Below are positions 50,550 to 61,866 of a stretch of 64,000 nucleotides of DNA, in pieces; position 1 is the first letter of the stretch; the number at the start of each line of letters is the position of its first letter. The stretch is from Penelope pileata. Its lineage: Eukaryota; Chordata; Aves; Galliformes; Cracidae. The DNA is taken from assembly GCA_013396635.1 (NCBI GenBank), contig WBMW01005029.1:1053314-1117313 (forward strand), written 5' to 3'. The notes under the pieces were generated by a model. The model was not told where the DNA came from. It saw only the letters and a program-made list of their open reading frames with translations, and made no database searches. The position numbers and the translations under genes are program-made.

Positions 50550-51600
50550 TAAATTGGAGATTGTATCATGGTTATATTGCGTTTAATAGCCTCTGACAAG
50601 CTCTATTCCATCAATTTAACTAATCATTTTTCTGAGCTCGCTTAATCTCTTGGCTTCCAGAGCCTGCTGTCCCAATGAGTTCAGCAGTTTACTGACACTG
50701 TCTGGAAAATACTTCCAGCTCTTTCTCCTAAAGCTGTTTAGTTTAGCATCCTTTATCTTTGTGCTGTAATGAACAGAGTATACTTTCCTGCTCACATTCT
50801 TCATACCAATCTTGATTTTATAGATCTAAGACTTCTTCTCTCTCATTCATCTTCTCTCAGATGAAAACATCCAATCTCAGCATCTGTGGAAGAAATTCCC
50901 TAATTCTAACGACCTTTACATCCTTCTTTATGCTTTTCTTCCATCTTCTCAGAAACAAAAGCAACTGAAATTGTATACAGCACTCAAGATACAAGAAATG
51001 CAATGGATTTCTATGCTGGCATAGAGATATTTTCTATTTCTGCCTCTTTCTTTTTTTCCTTATAATTAATAGAGCTTTGTTCTTTTGGCTGCTGCTGAGT
51101 GATGAGATTATGATTTCAGAAGGTCCCACAATGATGACAAGATTTCTTTTTTGACTGGTAATGGCTAACAAGGCCTGTCATCATGAATGTATAATTTCTC
51201 TGTCTATCTATATCCTCTTAGGTTTCATCTGACTTTTTTTTAATCCAGTCTTTCAGTATTACATGGCACTTCTGCATTAGTTTGCAATCAATATAGTTTT
51301 GATTGCTCTGATTTTTCCATAGTCAAAAATGTCATCACGTCTCTATTCATTCCCTCTCCAAGAGCATTTACTACACAGGTTGCAGCATATACTCATGTGA
51401 AACTCTCAAATATACTTTGTGATTTTTCTACACTTCTGAAAAGATATGTTCTTTATATTATGGTTTCACCAAGTTTTGCTAGAATGAAAGGCAGACTTAC
51501 TGGTCTTTACTTGCTTGGATTAGTGACTGTTTTAAAATCTTGACATATTTGCCACATTTCAGTCCTTTTGTATTGAAGATTTTTGTGCCTTTGGAACCAG
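50550..51600 (-). mobile_element. Ancient CR1/L3-like LINE remnant, about 1 kb
   Basis: The + strand matches, in order, the antisense of a deep amniote CR1 (L3-like) element. Signposts are TTAATCTCTTGGCTTCCAGA, then CAATGAGTTCAGCAGTTTAC (50677-50696), then ATCTTGATTTTATAGATCTA (50810-50829), then TACAGCACTCAAGATAC, then GGCTGCTGCTGAG, then GTTGCAGCATATACTCATGT (51380-51399), then GGCAGACTTACTGGTCTTTA. The last block is antisense to the RT segment that reads YRPVSLT in intact relatives. The copy is riddled with changes and has no usable frame. It runs from inside the reverse transcriptase (high coordinates) to beyond the ORF2 tail (low coordinates). Its age clearly exceeds that of the octamer-tailed CR1 copies nearby. 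The exact subfamily cannot be fixed by eye. Confidence 0.8.
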
Positions 51601-52052
51601 TGGCACTGCAATAGGGCTTTTGGCATGAACAGGTTTAGGATGCTAAGTTCCTAGTTTTTCATCTGTTATTTGGATCCTCTGTAGAGAAGGATATGGAGTA
51701 CAATTAATGTTTGTAAGTTCACAGTTACCTATAGCATTTGTTAAGAGTTGATTTTAGCATTAACCTTTACATAGTTATCAATTAGCTGGAAAAAAATTAT
51801 CTAATGTTAATGTGTTCTCTATAGTAATTCTGTCTAGAGACTGCTCTGTCATTTCTGGCTCTCATTATAAAGAAGCTCTGTGCCTGTTCCCATCTCTTGT
51901 TTGTACAAGTGCAGGGGTGACCATTCTTAGTTTGTGACAGTGATATTCTGGGGCTAAGACCTATTGAGGATAATGATAGATTTGGGCTACAGAGAATGTA
52001 ATCTTGTAATTTTAATTTCTTGAAATTTTTAGAAGGCTGTTTCCATCGCTAT

Positions 52053-52070
52053 TTAAAAAAAAAAAAAAAA
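52053..52070. repeat. poly-A tract
   Basis: Run of about 17-18 A followed by GGAGGAAAAG. No SINE or LINE body can be recognised immediately upstream. Confidence 0.85.
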
Positions 52071-55000
52071 GGAGGAAAAGATGCATGGCAAACATCTTTT
52101 TGGTGGTCTACTTGCTCTTTTTGTATGATTGCACAATGATATGAACCCCTCTGACATATCAAAGGGTTTTGAGGTTTACAAGACAGTTTGCACATATAAT
52201 TTCCCATGAAAATGAGATGTAAATCAAATGTAAACAAGAAGCAACTCACAGGAGAAAGTCACAGCCCAACAATGCAAAATAAAATTTCATACTCCGTGAA
52301 CATCAAATGTTAGAAAGTTTTCAAATTATTATTTTTTTTTCTTTTTGCACTGAAGATATTGCCAAATAACTATTGCCTTGAATGGCTCTGTGCTTTAAAC
52401 AGGAATATGCAGTTTTAATGAGAGCCCTCCTGCTGCTTCATTGCTTTTGGCTATTAAAGACAGTTTGTGCTATTAACATGGTGCTTGGCAAAGTGATTGC
52501 CTCAGCTTTTGTTTACGATCAAGTAAACCTGTTACTTCATGAGTGTGGTAGAGAAATACATTTCAGCAATTTTGCTTTTGCTGAGTGAAAAATTCTAAGG
52601 GATAGTTTTCTCTGGGTTTTGTTTTTAAAGGGCCATTTTTGCAATACATTGGCTACTTTTCAAAGTGTCAGCAGCATGCATTAAGCAATGTCTTAAAGGT
52701 CTTTTTTTAAAGGTCATTTTCTCTTAGCTGGTGTTTGCTGCTGACAGTGATATGGCCTATTGCAGTAAAGCTCAAAAAATGAGTTTCTGATAATATTTAG
52801 GAGCCAGACACTGACAGTGAGAGTCCAGAAATCAACACAGGAGTCAGACATTCATGACTAGATTCCAGCTGTATGGCTGCCCTACTGACACTATATTTGA
52901 TATGAGTATTTTTAATTATAGCGTGCTATATAAAACCCACAAATGAATACAATGATAAACACTAACTACAGTAAAACTCATCAAGAATGAGGAGCTCTGG
53001 CAAGAAGATTTTTCACTCAGTTATTGCTTGTTAGAAGAATAATATGGATCTGATCGTTTTTCTTTAGCCTGAAACATGTATTGCAAAACTTACAAGCTGC
53101 TATGAGCTCAACTCCATCTTGCCAGGTGATAATGGTTGTTCCTGTAGAGATTTGTTTGGGTCTCTACTTGGAGAGATTATAATCACTGCTTTTGGATCAT
53201 CTTTATTTTGAGTTGAAGCGGTTCTGTGCAAATACAACTTTTTCTGGCCATGCACTTATCCATAAAGGTGGAAGTTCCCGTAACTTTCAAGCTCAGGATG
53301 GCAAATACATTTTCCTGGTTTACCTTCCCATCAGCCTTCTCATCTTCCCATTACTTTTTTCACACATCATCATTCTATGTTGGTTTGGGTTTTTTTCTGG
53401 TCATCTCTGCCCCAAAGAAAACTCCATAGAATAGCTGCTCCTCTCCTTCTATTTTGCCAATGTCCCATCTCTGTCTCTTCCAAATTCTAGATAGTTTTCC
53501 AGAACAGCCAAAACAGAAACCTGCCTCCCACTGGGGCACTGCCAGCAGTGCTTGCTGTGCAGTATGTGGGCACGATCCTCCTGAACCAGTAATATTAACT
53601 CAGCAAGACACTGAATTATATGGTGGTGCTAACTTTCAGTCACCACAGATAGGTTTAAATCATTGATGAAGAATAATTGCTATCAGTAATAAACTCCCAG
53701 GCCAGCCCATTTCATTATCCTTGCTAACATATTGCGACAGCAGAAATTTACTGTTCTACTGTGTCACCCATAGCCAGAGAGGCACAACGCAGAGTTTGGC
53801 TCATCTCAGAAAGCAGAAGCAGCTTTGCTCAGCTCAGAAGGTCACACCTGCAGGGAATGTCCCGGCGACCTTTGTGTACCAGCCTCTTGCTCTCGGTGCT
53901 GAGTGGCATAAGGGTGCTCTAGCCTCCACTGCCGTTCTTCCACAGGGCAGACCCCAGCCCAAGGTCAGTCCCTCAGAAATAAAGATGTAGTGCACACTGA
54001 GTCCTCAGCACCAGCTGCTTTGCTCCTGTAGATATGCTCCTACTCAACCGTACTGCTTGCTAGTACAGGCATAGCCTTAATTCTGGAAAAACAGGGAAAG
54101 TATACAAGGACACTGCTTTTGAGATGTCTCTTTCCTTTTTGTCAGAAGAGTCTTTTCAGCTCTGAAAACTTGTACCTGATTAAAGGCTGGGACTAATTAT
54201 TATGAATTTTTGTTTATTTTTTAATAGGAAATTTAGTGGGACTCAAAGACACGCTAAAAGGAACACTGATAGAAGAAAAAAAAATTAGGCAGAAAAACAG
54301 CTCTCTGTTCTGAATGAATAACCACAGCCAGAAAAACTTGTGCAGAAGGAGAGAAAAACAGTATTTCGTGCAGATCTGAAACACCAGGACTGGGATTGTA
54401 ATCACAAATGAAATCTGTTCCTAGGGCACTTGACCTTTACTGGGTATTATTAACTAGGATGCAAAGAACCTGGATAAATACTAGGTCCAGATCCTTCATT
54501 TTCTGTGATAGCAGTGGTTGTAAGTCAGTAAAGTTATCCCTTCAGAGCAAGTTTATTCCTTACATGGTTCTGCTGCTTCACTTCTCCCAAGCAGGCAATA
54601 ATATTTACACTGGGGGGCTCCCCAGGGAGATTCGTGCAAATCTCTTTGTCCAAGAACAAATAGTGCCTGAAATGAGGCGCTGGAGATGAAGGCTTTGTGG
54701 CTTCCTCCTCCCAGACTTTAACGAAAACCCTCCTAGGTACACCTCACTCTTAAGCGAGCAGCAAATGTGCAGAACATCTGCCACCAGACTCAACAGAGAG
54801 GGAAGAGATTTGCTCTGCATGGCCAAGTGTGGAGATAGCATCCAAATGGGTGTGATCCCTGCTGAAAACTTCTAACACTTTCGACAAGGAAAACAGCTAT
54901 GGGATTTCTGCTCACTCCATGTCTTCCTTTCTCAGGGCCACTGGGCTCAGTTATCCCCAACCACTTGGCCATGCCTTACTACTGCATTACAAGGGCAGTT

Positions 55001-56357
55001 GTGTTAATTCTTAGTGCCATCAAGTGGAGAAATTCAACACTACTATTTTCGATCATCTCTCGACCAATGAAGAAACCAGCATAGTCAACTCTGATGCCAG
55101 CAGAAGAGCAAAAAGTCAAACAGACTGTTTTGCAAATTAAAATTAAAATGAATGTTATTTATTTCAATGCTAAGTAGGGAGGGAACAAGTTCATAACAGA
55201 GCAAAGCTTCAAATGTGCATAAATCCATAAGTCTCTAATCAGAGTGACAAGCATATGCTACAAACTACAAAAAGGAGAAAGAAGGCTTAAACACGAAATT
55301 AAATTTAAGACTATCTGCTTTCAATGTCCTGCTCAACAAGTGTTGTTTGCTGAACTGGAGCCAACGATATTGGTAATTAGGTCAGAATCAGCAGGTGGAA
55401 GCTGATATTTCCAATAGGTGAATACCACTTTCCATTAAAATTTAATGGGAGGAAAAATATTCACCTCTTCCTGGTACAATGTAATTATGAAAAAGTTCAA
55501 CTCAGTTCCTTATTAAACCATGGCAGCAGTATCATAAATCAATCACTGAACTCTTTTTGTAAGCATATGAACTTTACCAGGCCCTGGTAAAGTCAACAAA
55601 GGAAATATTGGATAGCAGCAGCATGATGTATCCATCTGAAACAAGTATTTTCACAGCTTTTTCAGGTTTATTTTAACTTTGCCTGTAAATAGAGGGACAG
55701 TGGTACAGATCCTAGTGCCACACCAAATATAATTTTTCACTAGATCTATACAGAAATAAACACAGATGTGTTTTTGGAACAGGAATTTATATCTGGAGTA
55801 CTCTGCAGATGGGACTGCCTGGAGTATAAAATAGTTCCTTGCATTCTTTAAAAAAAATATAGCTTTTTAGTGCAAATGCATTATATCTATGAAGATAATT
55901 GAAAATGTTATAAGAATCAGAGGATGAATTTACTAATAAAAATATTGCAATGAAGTCTTTCTCCCTTGGAAATGCCTAGGCAACCTTCAGGAACTTCTGA
56001 ATAATCAGAATAACCTGTTCTGAGCAAGAGAGAGCTATGCAAATGGGTCATCTGTAGCCAGGGTAAGGGCTGGGATGTGGGTGCACACAGGTAGCCTGTT
56101 CTTGGAGGAAAAAAAAGGCTTTTGCTCATTTCAGAGCAATATGGGTAACAGAGTTTTCTGTCAAAGCCATTCTTCATGTGAAGTGTTGGGAAACTGCATG
56201 CTCACTCAGACTGTTTATTCAGAGAACTTGGGAGCAGCTCATTCTTTACAAATAGTGGCATAAAATGAAAGCTAAAAATAGGTTAATTATCTTCCTGTGC
56301 ATGACAATAAAGCACACACAATATGCAGACAGCACAGAAGCACCATTTAAGGGTAGG

Positions 56358-56717
56358 TCACTGCGCTGAGGGCACCCGAGCATTTGCCAGTGGCTCCTGA
56401 TGTAAGGAGCATTGGGCTTTGAGTGATTTGGCCATGGCTAGTGGATTCATTGCGAGGGGATAGCTGTCCTGGCTGCCCCAGAGAGCAGCAGCAAGTGCTT
56501 TCCCCAGCTCTCCCTGGCTCTCTGGACCATTTCTCTCCTCCCAGTCCTTGGGGACTATGCGAGACTCGTTCCCAGTGGATCCCACAACTGCATTGCCAAG
56601 CAAGGGTACTGCACAGGCATCAGCACTACAGATCCCTGTGCTGGATACAGCCTTTAAATAACCAGACAGTGTGCAGAGCAGCAAGCAGCTGAGCCCTCTA
56701 AAACTGACAGGCCTCAT
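56358..56717 (-). CDS. Unassigned 119-codon frame with hydrophobic N-terminus
   Basis: From the first ATG (56715-56717) the minus-strand frame starts MRPVSFRGLSCLLLCTLSGY, which resembles a signal peptide: a basic residue, then a Leu/Cys-rich hydrophobic core, then AVSSTG as a possible cleavage region. The remainder contains several Cys and a Q/E/G-rich middle, with no known domain. A TATAAAAA-like string lies about 20 bases upstream. The patch is GC-richer than its surroundings and an 89-codon frame overlaps on the other strand, so chance is the simplest explanation. No splice sites or polyadenylation signal were tied to it. Confidence 0.1.
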   Translation of the reverse strand: MRPVSFRGLSCLLLCTLSGYLKAVSSTGICSADACAVPLLGNAVVGSTGNESRIVPKDWEERNGPESQGELGKALAAALWGSQDSYPLAMNPLAMAKSLKAQCSLHQEPLANARVPSAQ

Positions 56718-57787
56718 CAATGCCACTGTTTTTATAAGGCTAGGCTTGAAGAGTGTTTAGACACCCGCAATTAAGAGATTGAACTATATGGTTATTATGA
56801 AAACATGATAAAGGCATAATCTTGGGAGAAATAAATGTTTGAGTTTAAGAAAAGACACATTAACGTTAGAAGCAGTTCGTTGTCTTTCCTAGGAATTTAG
56901 TCAAGAATTGCGTGAGTAATACTGTGTTTATATACTCAGTCTAGCATTAAACATTTTTTCAGTAAGTTGATGGTAGGAACAAGCCTTTCCAGCTTTGCAG
57001 CAGCAGCAAGACATAGCAGACGAAAAATGTGCCTTCCTTTGCCTGTTACACCCTGTTAGTTTAGCAGTGACACGGGAAACAAATTCCACTCTCAAAATGC
57101 AGAAGGGTTAAAGAGAAGCTAAAATAAGGTGAAAAAGAAACTGTTAAGCCCTCAGTAACCTACAGAGAACTCATCTATTTAGTATTCAATCAATTCTAGA
57201 TTAAAAGATCCATTGTAATTACATAGTAGCCTTACACATTTCCCAAACAGGAATCTTCCTACCCTCTTCTTCTTGCATCCATCATACACCTTCATAAACT
57301 GTTCAGACTTATCCTGCGGAAATTTTCCTACTGAAGTGCAATCTATTCAGCTAAATGCCTGTTAACCTGACAGCTTCTTCCAATTAGTCCGTCCTATTTA
57401 AGCACATGCTCTGTCTGCTACTGCAGGAACATTCAATTAAGATGAAGAAAAAAAGCACAGCAGACAAGCTTGACACTAATATAAATAAATGGGTGTCTTT
57501 TCTTCATGCACAAAGATATCACAGTTCAGCTTTCTATTGAGCTTTCACTTCAAGGGAATTTAAGTACAGATAAACTTGCACAATGTCTGTTTGCAGTAGG
57601 TAAAGGAAGGGTGACATTAACAAAAAGTAAAAATGTCTTCAAACATTATGCATGTTTATGCGGATCACTAGGATCATAAAAATAAGAGTGATTTCAATGT
57701 CACTCTAACGGCAATATTTTTTTAATACCAACATTACTGCAAAAAGAGACAACTAATTTGATAACATTCAATGATTGCATTCTTCCT

Positions 57788-57823
57788 CAGAAACACAAAG
57801 CTTTAAGTGAGCTTTGTGTTCTG
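57788..57823. other. Hairpin, 11-bp perfect stem extended to 14 bp
   Basis: AACACAAAGCT, loop TTAAGTG, AGCTTTGTGTT (57792-57820) is a perfect 11-bp stem. Beyond a single bulged A (57791), CAG (57788-57790) pairs with CTG (57821-57823). The stem is shorter than usual microRNA precursors and the flanks do not obviously extend it. It may also be the centre of a palindromic transposon remnant, although no termini or target duplication are seen. Confidence 0.6.
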
Positions 57824-58268
57824 CAAAATTGGAGAGGTGTAGTCTGCTCTCCTTCCCTCCTGAGAGCACTTTGCACCAACAGTCCTGGTCTTTGTAAAAT
57901 AATAAAACCATTTTTGTACATAAAAGTCTATTAGAATAGATTCTTCTCAGTCATTTACCATGAGTGCTGCTGCCTTTTGTTTCTCTCTGTGCCAATATCT
58001 CACTCTCTTCTAAAGGTATCAACCGGCTTCTCTCTCAGGCAGCCCAAGAGACAACACAGTCAAGCTGAATCTGCAGCAATTTGCCCTCAAAAACATTTGA
58101 ACAATCACCACTTCCATTTCATATCTGGGAGAGGGCTTATCTCACTAGAAGCTTATCTAGTTTTTCATTCAACGAAATGTTACAGCTGGGAGAAAAACAA
58201 ACATTTTTCTCACAAACTTAAAGGAGATGTCTAAAATATGGGACACTATGCAAAAGCACATAGAAATG
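57824..58268. other. Unique DNA flanking the hAT insertion
   Basis: About 445 bp with an 85-codon + frame (57977-58234) of no recognisable family. It forms the left flank of the transposon insertion and supplies the target sequence TTATAAAC. Confidence 0.5.
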
Positions 58269-58276
58269 TTATAAAC
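58269..58276. repeat. Target-site duplication, left copy (TTATAAAC)
   Basis: The eight bases TTATAAAC directly precede the transposon end CAGGCATG and are repeated exactly at 59169-59176. An 8-bp duplication is the hallmark of hAT insertion. Confidence 0.9.
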
Positions 58277-59168
58277 CAGGCATGTTCAACCTGCAGACTG
58301 TGGGCTGCATGTGGTCTGGCACAACTCGTACTGCGGTCTGCTTCCTGCCACCACACCATCACAGCAATGTCTCCTCCCCACCAAGCAGCCCAGCCCAGCC
58401 CCAGGTACGCACCCATTGCTCAGCAACAACCATCAGTGTGCTGTTAGCGCTATCTGAGCTGAAACCAGGAAAAAGGAGAGGGCGCAGCGCAGTGCTAACT
58501 TAAGATATGTCAAATAACTTCATGCATTTTGATACCTTGGCTAAACACAGTCCTGGGAACAATGAAAAATATTCAGCCTTGATTTGCATTTCGATAAAAG
58601 AATTTGAGAATAGGTTTCAAGATTGATGAAAAAATCATCAATTCTTTGGTATATCTGTGACTCCATTTTCAGTCAACATAAGTACATTACCTGCAATTTT
58701 TCAAATGGAATGTATGGAGTTGTAATCAGATATTCAACTCAAAAAATGTATCATGTCTCTTTGCTAGACTTTTGTAAGACCTATCTTACCAGAGAAACAC
58801 ATCTCTCACTTCACAATCATGCCTTATTCACATCATTGCTTTTTGGCAGTACATACATTTGTGAAAAATTATTTTCAAGGATGAAGCACAGGAAGAGTAA
58901 AATTTCATCAAAATTCTCTGACAAACACCTTGAGAACTCGCTGAGAATTGCAACCACTTTCATTGAACCAGACTGATGAACTAGTTTCATGAAAATAAGG
59001 TCAACTATCCTACTAGCTCTATTTTTTTGTTTTAATAAAAAATATAAAGAAATAAAATAAGTTTTGTTGCTTATATACATTAACTATATTATATATCTTA
59101 TATGTGGCCCAAGACAATTTGTCTTCACTCAATGCAGCCTGGGCAAGCCTAAAAGTTGGATACCCATG
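58277..59168 (+). mobile_element. hAT-Charlie DNA transposon, internally deleted copy
   Basis: An 892-bp element with imperfect terminal inverted repeats. The left end is CAGGCATGTTCAACCTGCAG; the reverse complement of the right end is CATGGGTATCCAACTTTTAG. Both resemble the Charlie consensus end CAGGGGTGTCCAACCTGC. Exact 8-bp target duplications flank it. The first 220 bp or so are non-coding, and the right part carries the C-terminal end of a transposase. The 5' and central transposase regions are missing, so it is a non-autonomous deletion derivative that would have needed a transposase from another copy. The exact 8-bp duplication shows the insertion is complete. The substitutions, stops and frameshift show it has been immobile for a long time. 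Confidence 0.9.
58504..58976 (+). pseudogene. hAT-Charlie transposase, C-terminal part, broken
   Basis: The frame starting at 58504 reads MSNNFMHFDTLAKHSPGNNE, then IKEFENRFQD, and meets two stops at 58624-58629. It continues in the same frame as NHQFFGISVTPFSVNISTLP and FQMECMEL to a stop at 58723-58725, then SDIQLKK. At about 58745-58755 homology moves to the +2 frame, which stays open to 58976: YHVSLLDFCKTYLTRE, LHNHALFTSLLFGSTYICEK, then KHLENSLRIATTF. The GSTYICEKLFSRMK segment belongs to the hAT C-terminal dimerisation region, needed for transposase self-association. The BED zinc finger and most of the RNase-H-like catalytic core are absent. Three stops and one frameshift make it a pseudogene; the 117-codon open end is a partial relic and probably not expressed. 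Confidence 0.85.
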
Positions 59169-59176
59169 TTATAAAC
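59169..59176. repeat. Target-site duplication, right copy (TTATAAAC)
   Basis: Exact match to 58269-58276, immediately after the transposon terminus ACCCATG. Confidence 0.9.
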
Positions 59177-61759
59177 CATACCTTGTCATATGGTAGGCTG
59201 TCTCTAATGTAATTGAATACTGCCATGATTTGTCAGTTAAAAATGCATGGATTTCCTCTGCTGAAGTAGTGCTTCCCAGTGTGAAGCATTTGCTTTGCAT
59301 CAAAATCCTTGGTTGACTAGTACAGATTTCAGCTGAGAGGCCAGTCCCTTTAGTGACAGTAATTATAACCATTTCCAAGAAGGCTGTTTGCAGTCCCTGT
59401 TAATTAGGATCCAGTCAGCGACAGATGCTCACAGATGTTCCTCGGGGATGAGACTTGTAACATTAAATATTATTCCAGTGATAGCAATGGGCAACTATTA
59501 AGAGGTGGTTGTTCAGACCTTAGTCCAGTCAATCATATTTCTACCTTTAGAACATCAAGGACATGAAAAGGTGGCCAGGTACTTCCACACTATACCATAG
59601 GAAGGCATGAACAGGACAGAAAAATATTGGTTTTACACAAGTAAAAGAGAACGTTCAACTTTCTAACTTTCTGTATATGCTATTGTATCCTAACTCAACA
59701 TGCCAAAAACTCTGCGAAATTGAAGACACTTGTACAAAATACTAAGTCATGGAAATACAGAAGCCAAAAATAGGCATTTTAATAGTTTCAGAACAGATCA
59801 TGTGTGTTCTGATTTAAATCAAGCATTGGCCTGCTTTTTATAAGCAAACATATTGGTTATGCTTTTTGCCATATGCTTACTTAGTTAATTACATCTAAAT
59901 CTACTCATGCATTTATAAGGAAATGGACTGTGAACTGTCTAGTGACATGATAACATATAAAGCAAGAGTTAAATCCTGTGCTGTTCACCCAGACAAGTAA
60001 CAGAAAACATCTTGAAAATGACAAAGTCAGAATAAAATGTAATTGGAGCAAGAAAAAAATGCAGAAAACCAGGGACACAGAGAGGTTCACAAGCTCTCCA
60101 TGAACTGAAATATGCTAACACAGGGTTTGGAAGAGTTTCCAACACATTAAAAAGTCAAAAACATGACAAACAACTGCCCTTGGATGTTAGGGAGCAAAAA
60201 AAGAAGACCTGCATTCATGGCTGCAATTCGTGTTTTGAGTAATTTGTCCTGCTTTCAGCAAAATTGGGAATTCAGCCAATGACATGTTTGACCTCACTGT
60301 TAAGCCCGCAGATGATCTGATTTTCATCAGGATTGCTTCGTAAAAGGTCCCCAGCACACCTTAAGTGTTGGTGGTACCTGAAACCCCACTCCCTGTAAGA
60401 ACAGCAGCGGTCCCATCTCAACATCCAGGGCAGCAGATGAACAGCTGAAGCAAAGCATGTTTTCCAGCTGTGAAACACACAGTTTGATTGCACAGATCAG
60501 CTGATATCAGGGAGGAAATTTTAACTCAGTCATTTACAACCATGAGAAAGCACTGCTTGGCTCCTGCACCAGCCTGAAGGACAGACTGAGGCACAGTCCG
60601 TGCTGTCCACTCTGAGCCGTGCTGCAGGTCACCTAGGGGCAGAAGGCTGCAAATCACAACAGATCTAATTCAAAACCTAACACAAATCCATGTAAAGCAA
60701 AATAGCCACACCGGCTCCTTGGACAGCTGCATGAATTCTAGCAGACTTAGAGCCTGGACATTTTAAGTACTACAAGTGTTTCCTTGAGGAGTCCTTGGGA
60801 GAGCTCAGCCTGGGGAGCATTTTCAACTTGGAGTTGGTCTCGTGTGGATTTAACAGAGCTGGAACTGAGGAGTAGACACATCAGCCTGCCTCACACCTCG
60901 CGCAGGGTTTTGACTAGGGTAGCAATGGGAGGAAGAGAGCTTTTTTTGGCTTATTGTGCTCACTTGAGCTACTTTCCCACTTTGGCCACAAAGTATCTGT
61001 GTATGGATCCATACCTTGAGGTTGCACCGGGTGCATTTTACCAAAAAATCCAAACTTTCACATTTCTTCCTTTTTTTTCTGGCTGAGCTCCACTGTCCAA
61101 GTACCTGCACATATAGAAGTGGCTTAAATTGCATTTTTCTTTGTGTCATTTAAATAATTTAGGAACAGTGAGCAGAGGGAGTGAATATTAAGTATTTTAA
61201 AGGTCTCTCAAGAATCCCTGAGAGAGAATTACAGGATACTGCCTGCAATTAAAGCAGAGCAGGCACTTTTCCTTTGTCAGACTCAGAGTAGGTAGTGCAT
61301 GAGAACAAACATTTAAGTTACAAAATATTTAATGTAACTGCACTATTCCTTGAAAATGTATTTCTTCCTTTTCACATGCACAAAAAGGAAGACCGTGTCT
61401 TGTATAATAAAATGTTTTTCCGTACTTCTCCTTCTATACTATTCACACATAAGACACTCCATGTTGTAGAGGTTTCTATAGCAACAGAATAAAATCTTTT
61501 ACAATAGTAGCTGTTCTTTTCCCAGGTATATTGGCAAGTCATAGTTTAGCTTTGAAATGAAGCTTCCTGTCTTTATGGAGCTGCACATCCAGAGTGAGAA
61601 ACCATATTTTTCAGTTAGTTTTCTTGAGTAAATAATGATGCCTTGACTCAAATTAGCAAATGGAGAAATGAGTACAGGAATTTTAGTGGCAGAGAGCGCA
61701 TTACTGTGTCTGAGTGCTTCATAAGCTTTGAAGTATGCATTCACATATGCCTTTGCTAC
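59177..61759. other. Unique DNA, no gene recognised
   Basis: Contains overlapping frames of about 100 codons at 60784-61149 on both strands, in a slightly GC-richer stretch and without motifs. No repeat family recognised. Confidence 0.55.
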
Positions 61760-61866
61760 CCTCAGGAATTTACTGCCCTCATTTCACAGGAGACAGGGAG
61801 AAGACAGAAGCACATAGAGAGTACGCGCCTTGCCACAATTATACAAAAGGGCTGTGGCTGAGTGGG
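61760..61866 (+). repeat. MIR-like SINE core
   Basis: TACTGCCCTCATTTCACAGG, then GAAGCACATAGAGAGT, then CGCCTTGCCACAATTATACA follows the MIR core order: ATTATCCCCATTTTACAGATG, GAGGCACAGAGAGGT, ACTTGCCCAAGGTCACACA. The spacing is close to that of the family, with many substitutions. A 72-codon frame (61643-61861) overlaps it and is a by-product. Confidence 0.5.

Larger units (their letters stand above)
51601..57787. other. Unique DNA, no gene recognised
   Basis: The first few hundred bases may still belong to the old LINE, but I cannot follow it. A poly-A run (52053-52070) lies near the start. GC-richer patches occur at about 53800-53960, 54600-54740 and 56430-56700. The last of these carries a minus-strand frame described separately. 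No exon or repeat family is recognised elsewhere. Confidence 0.5.
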
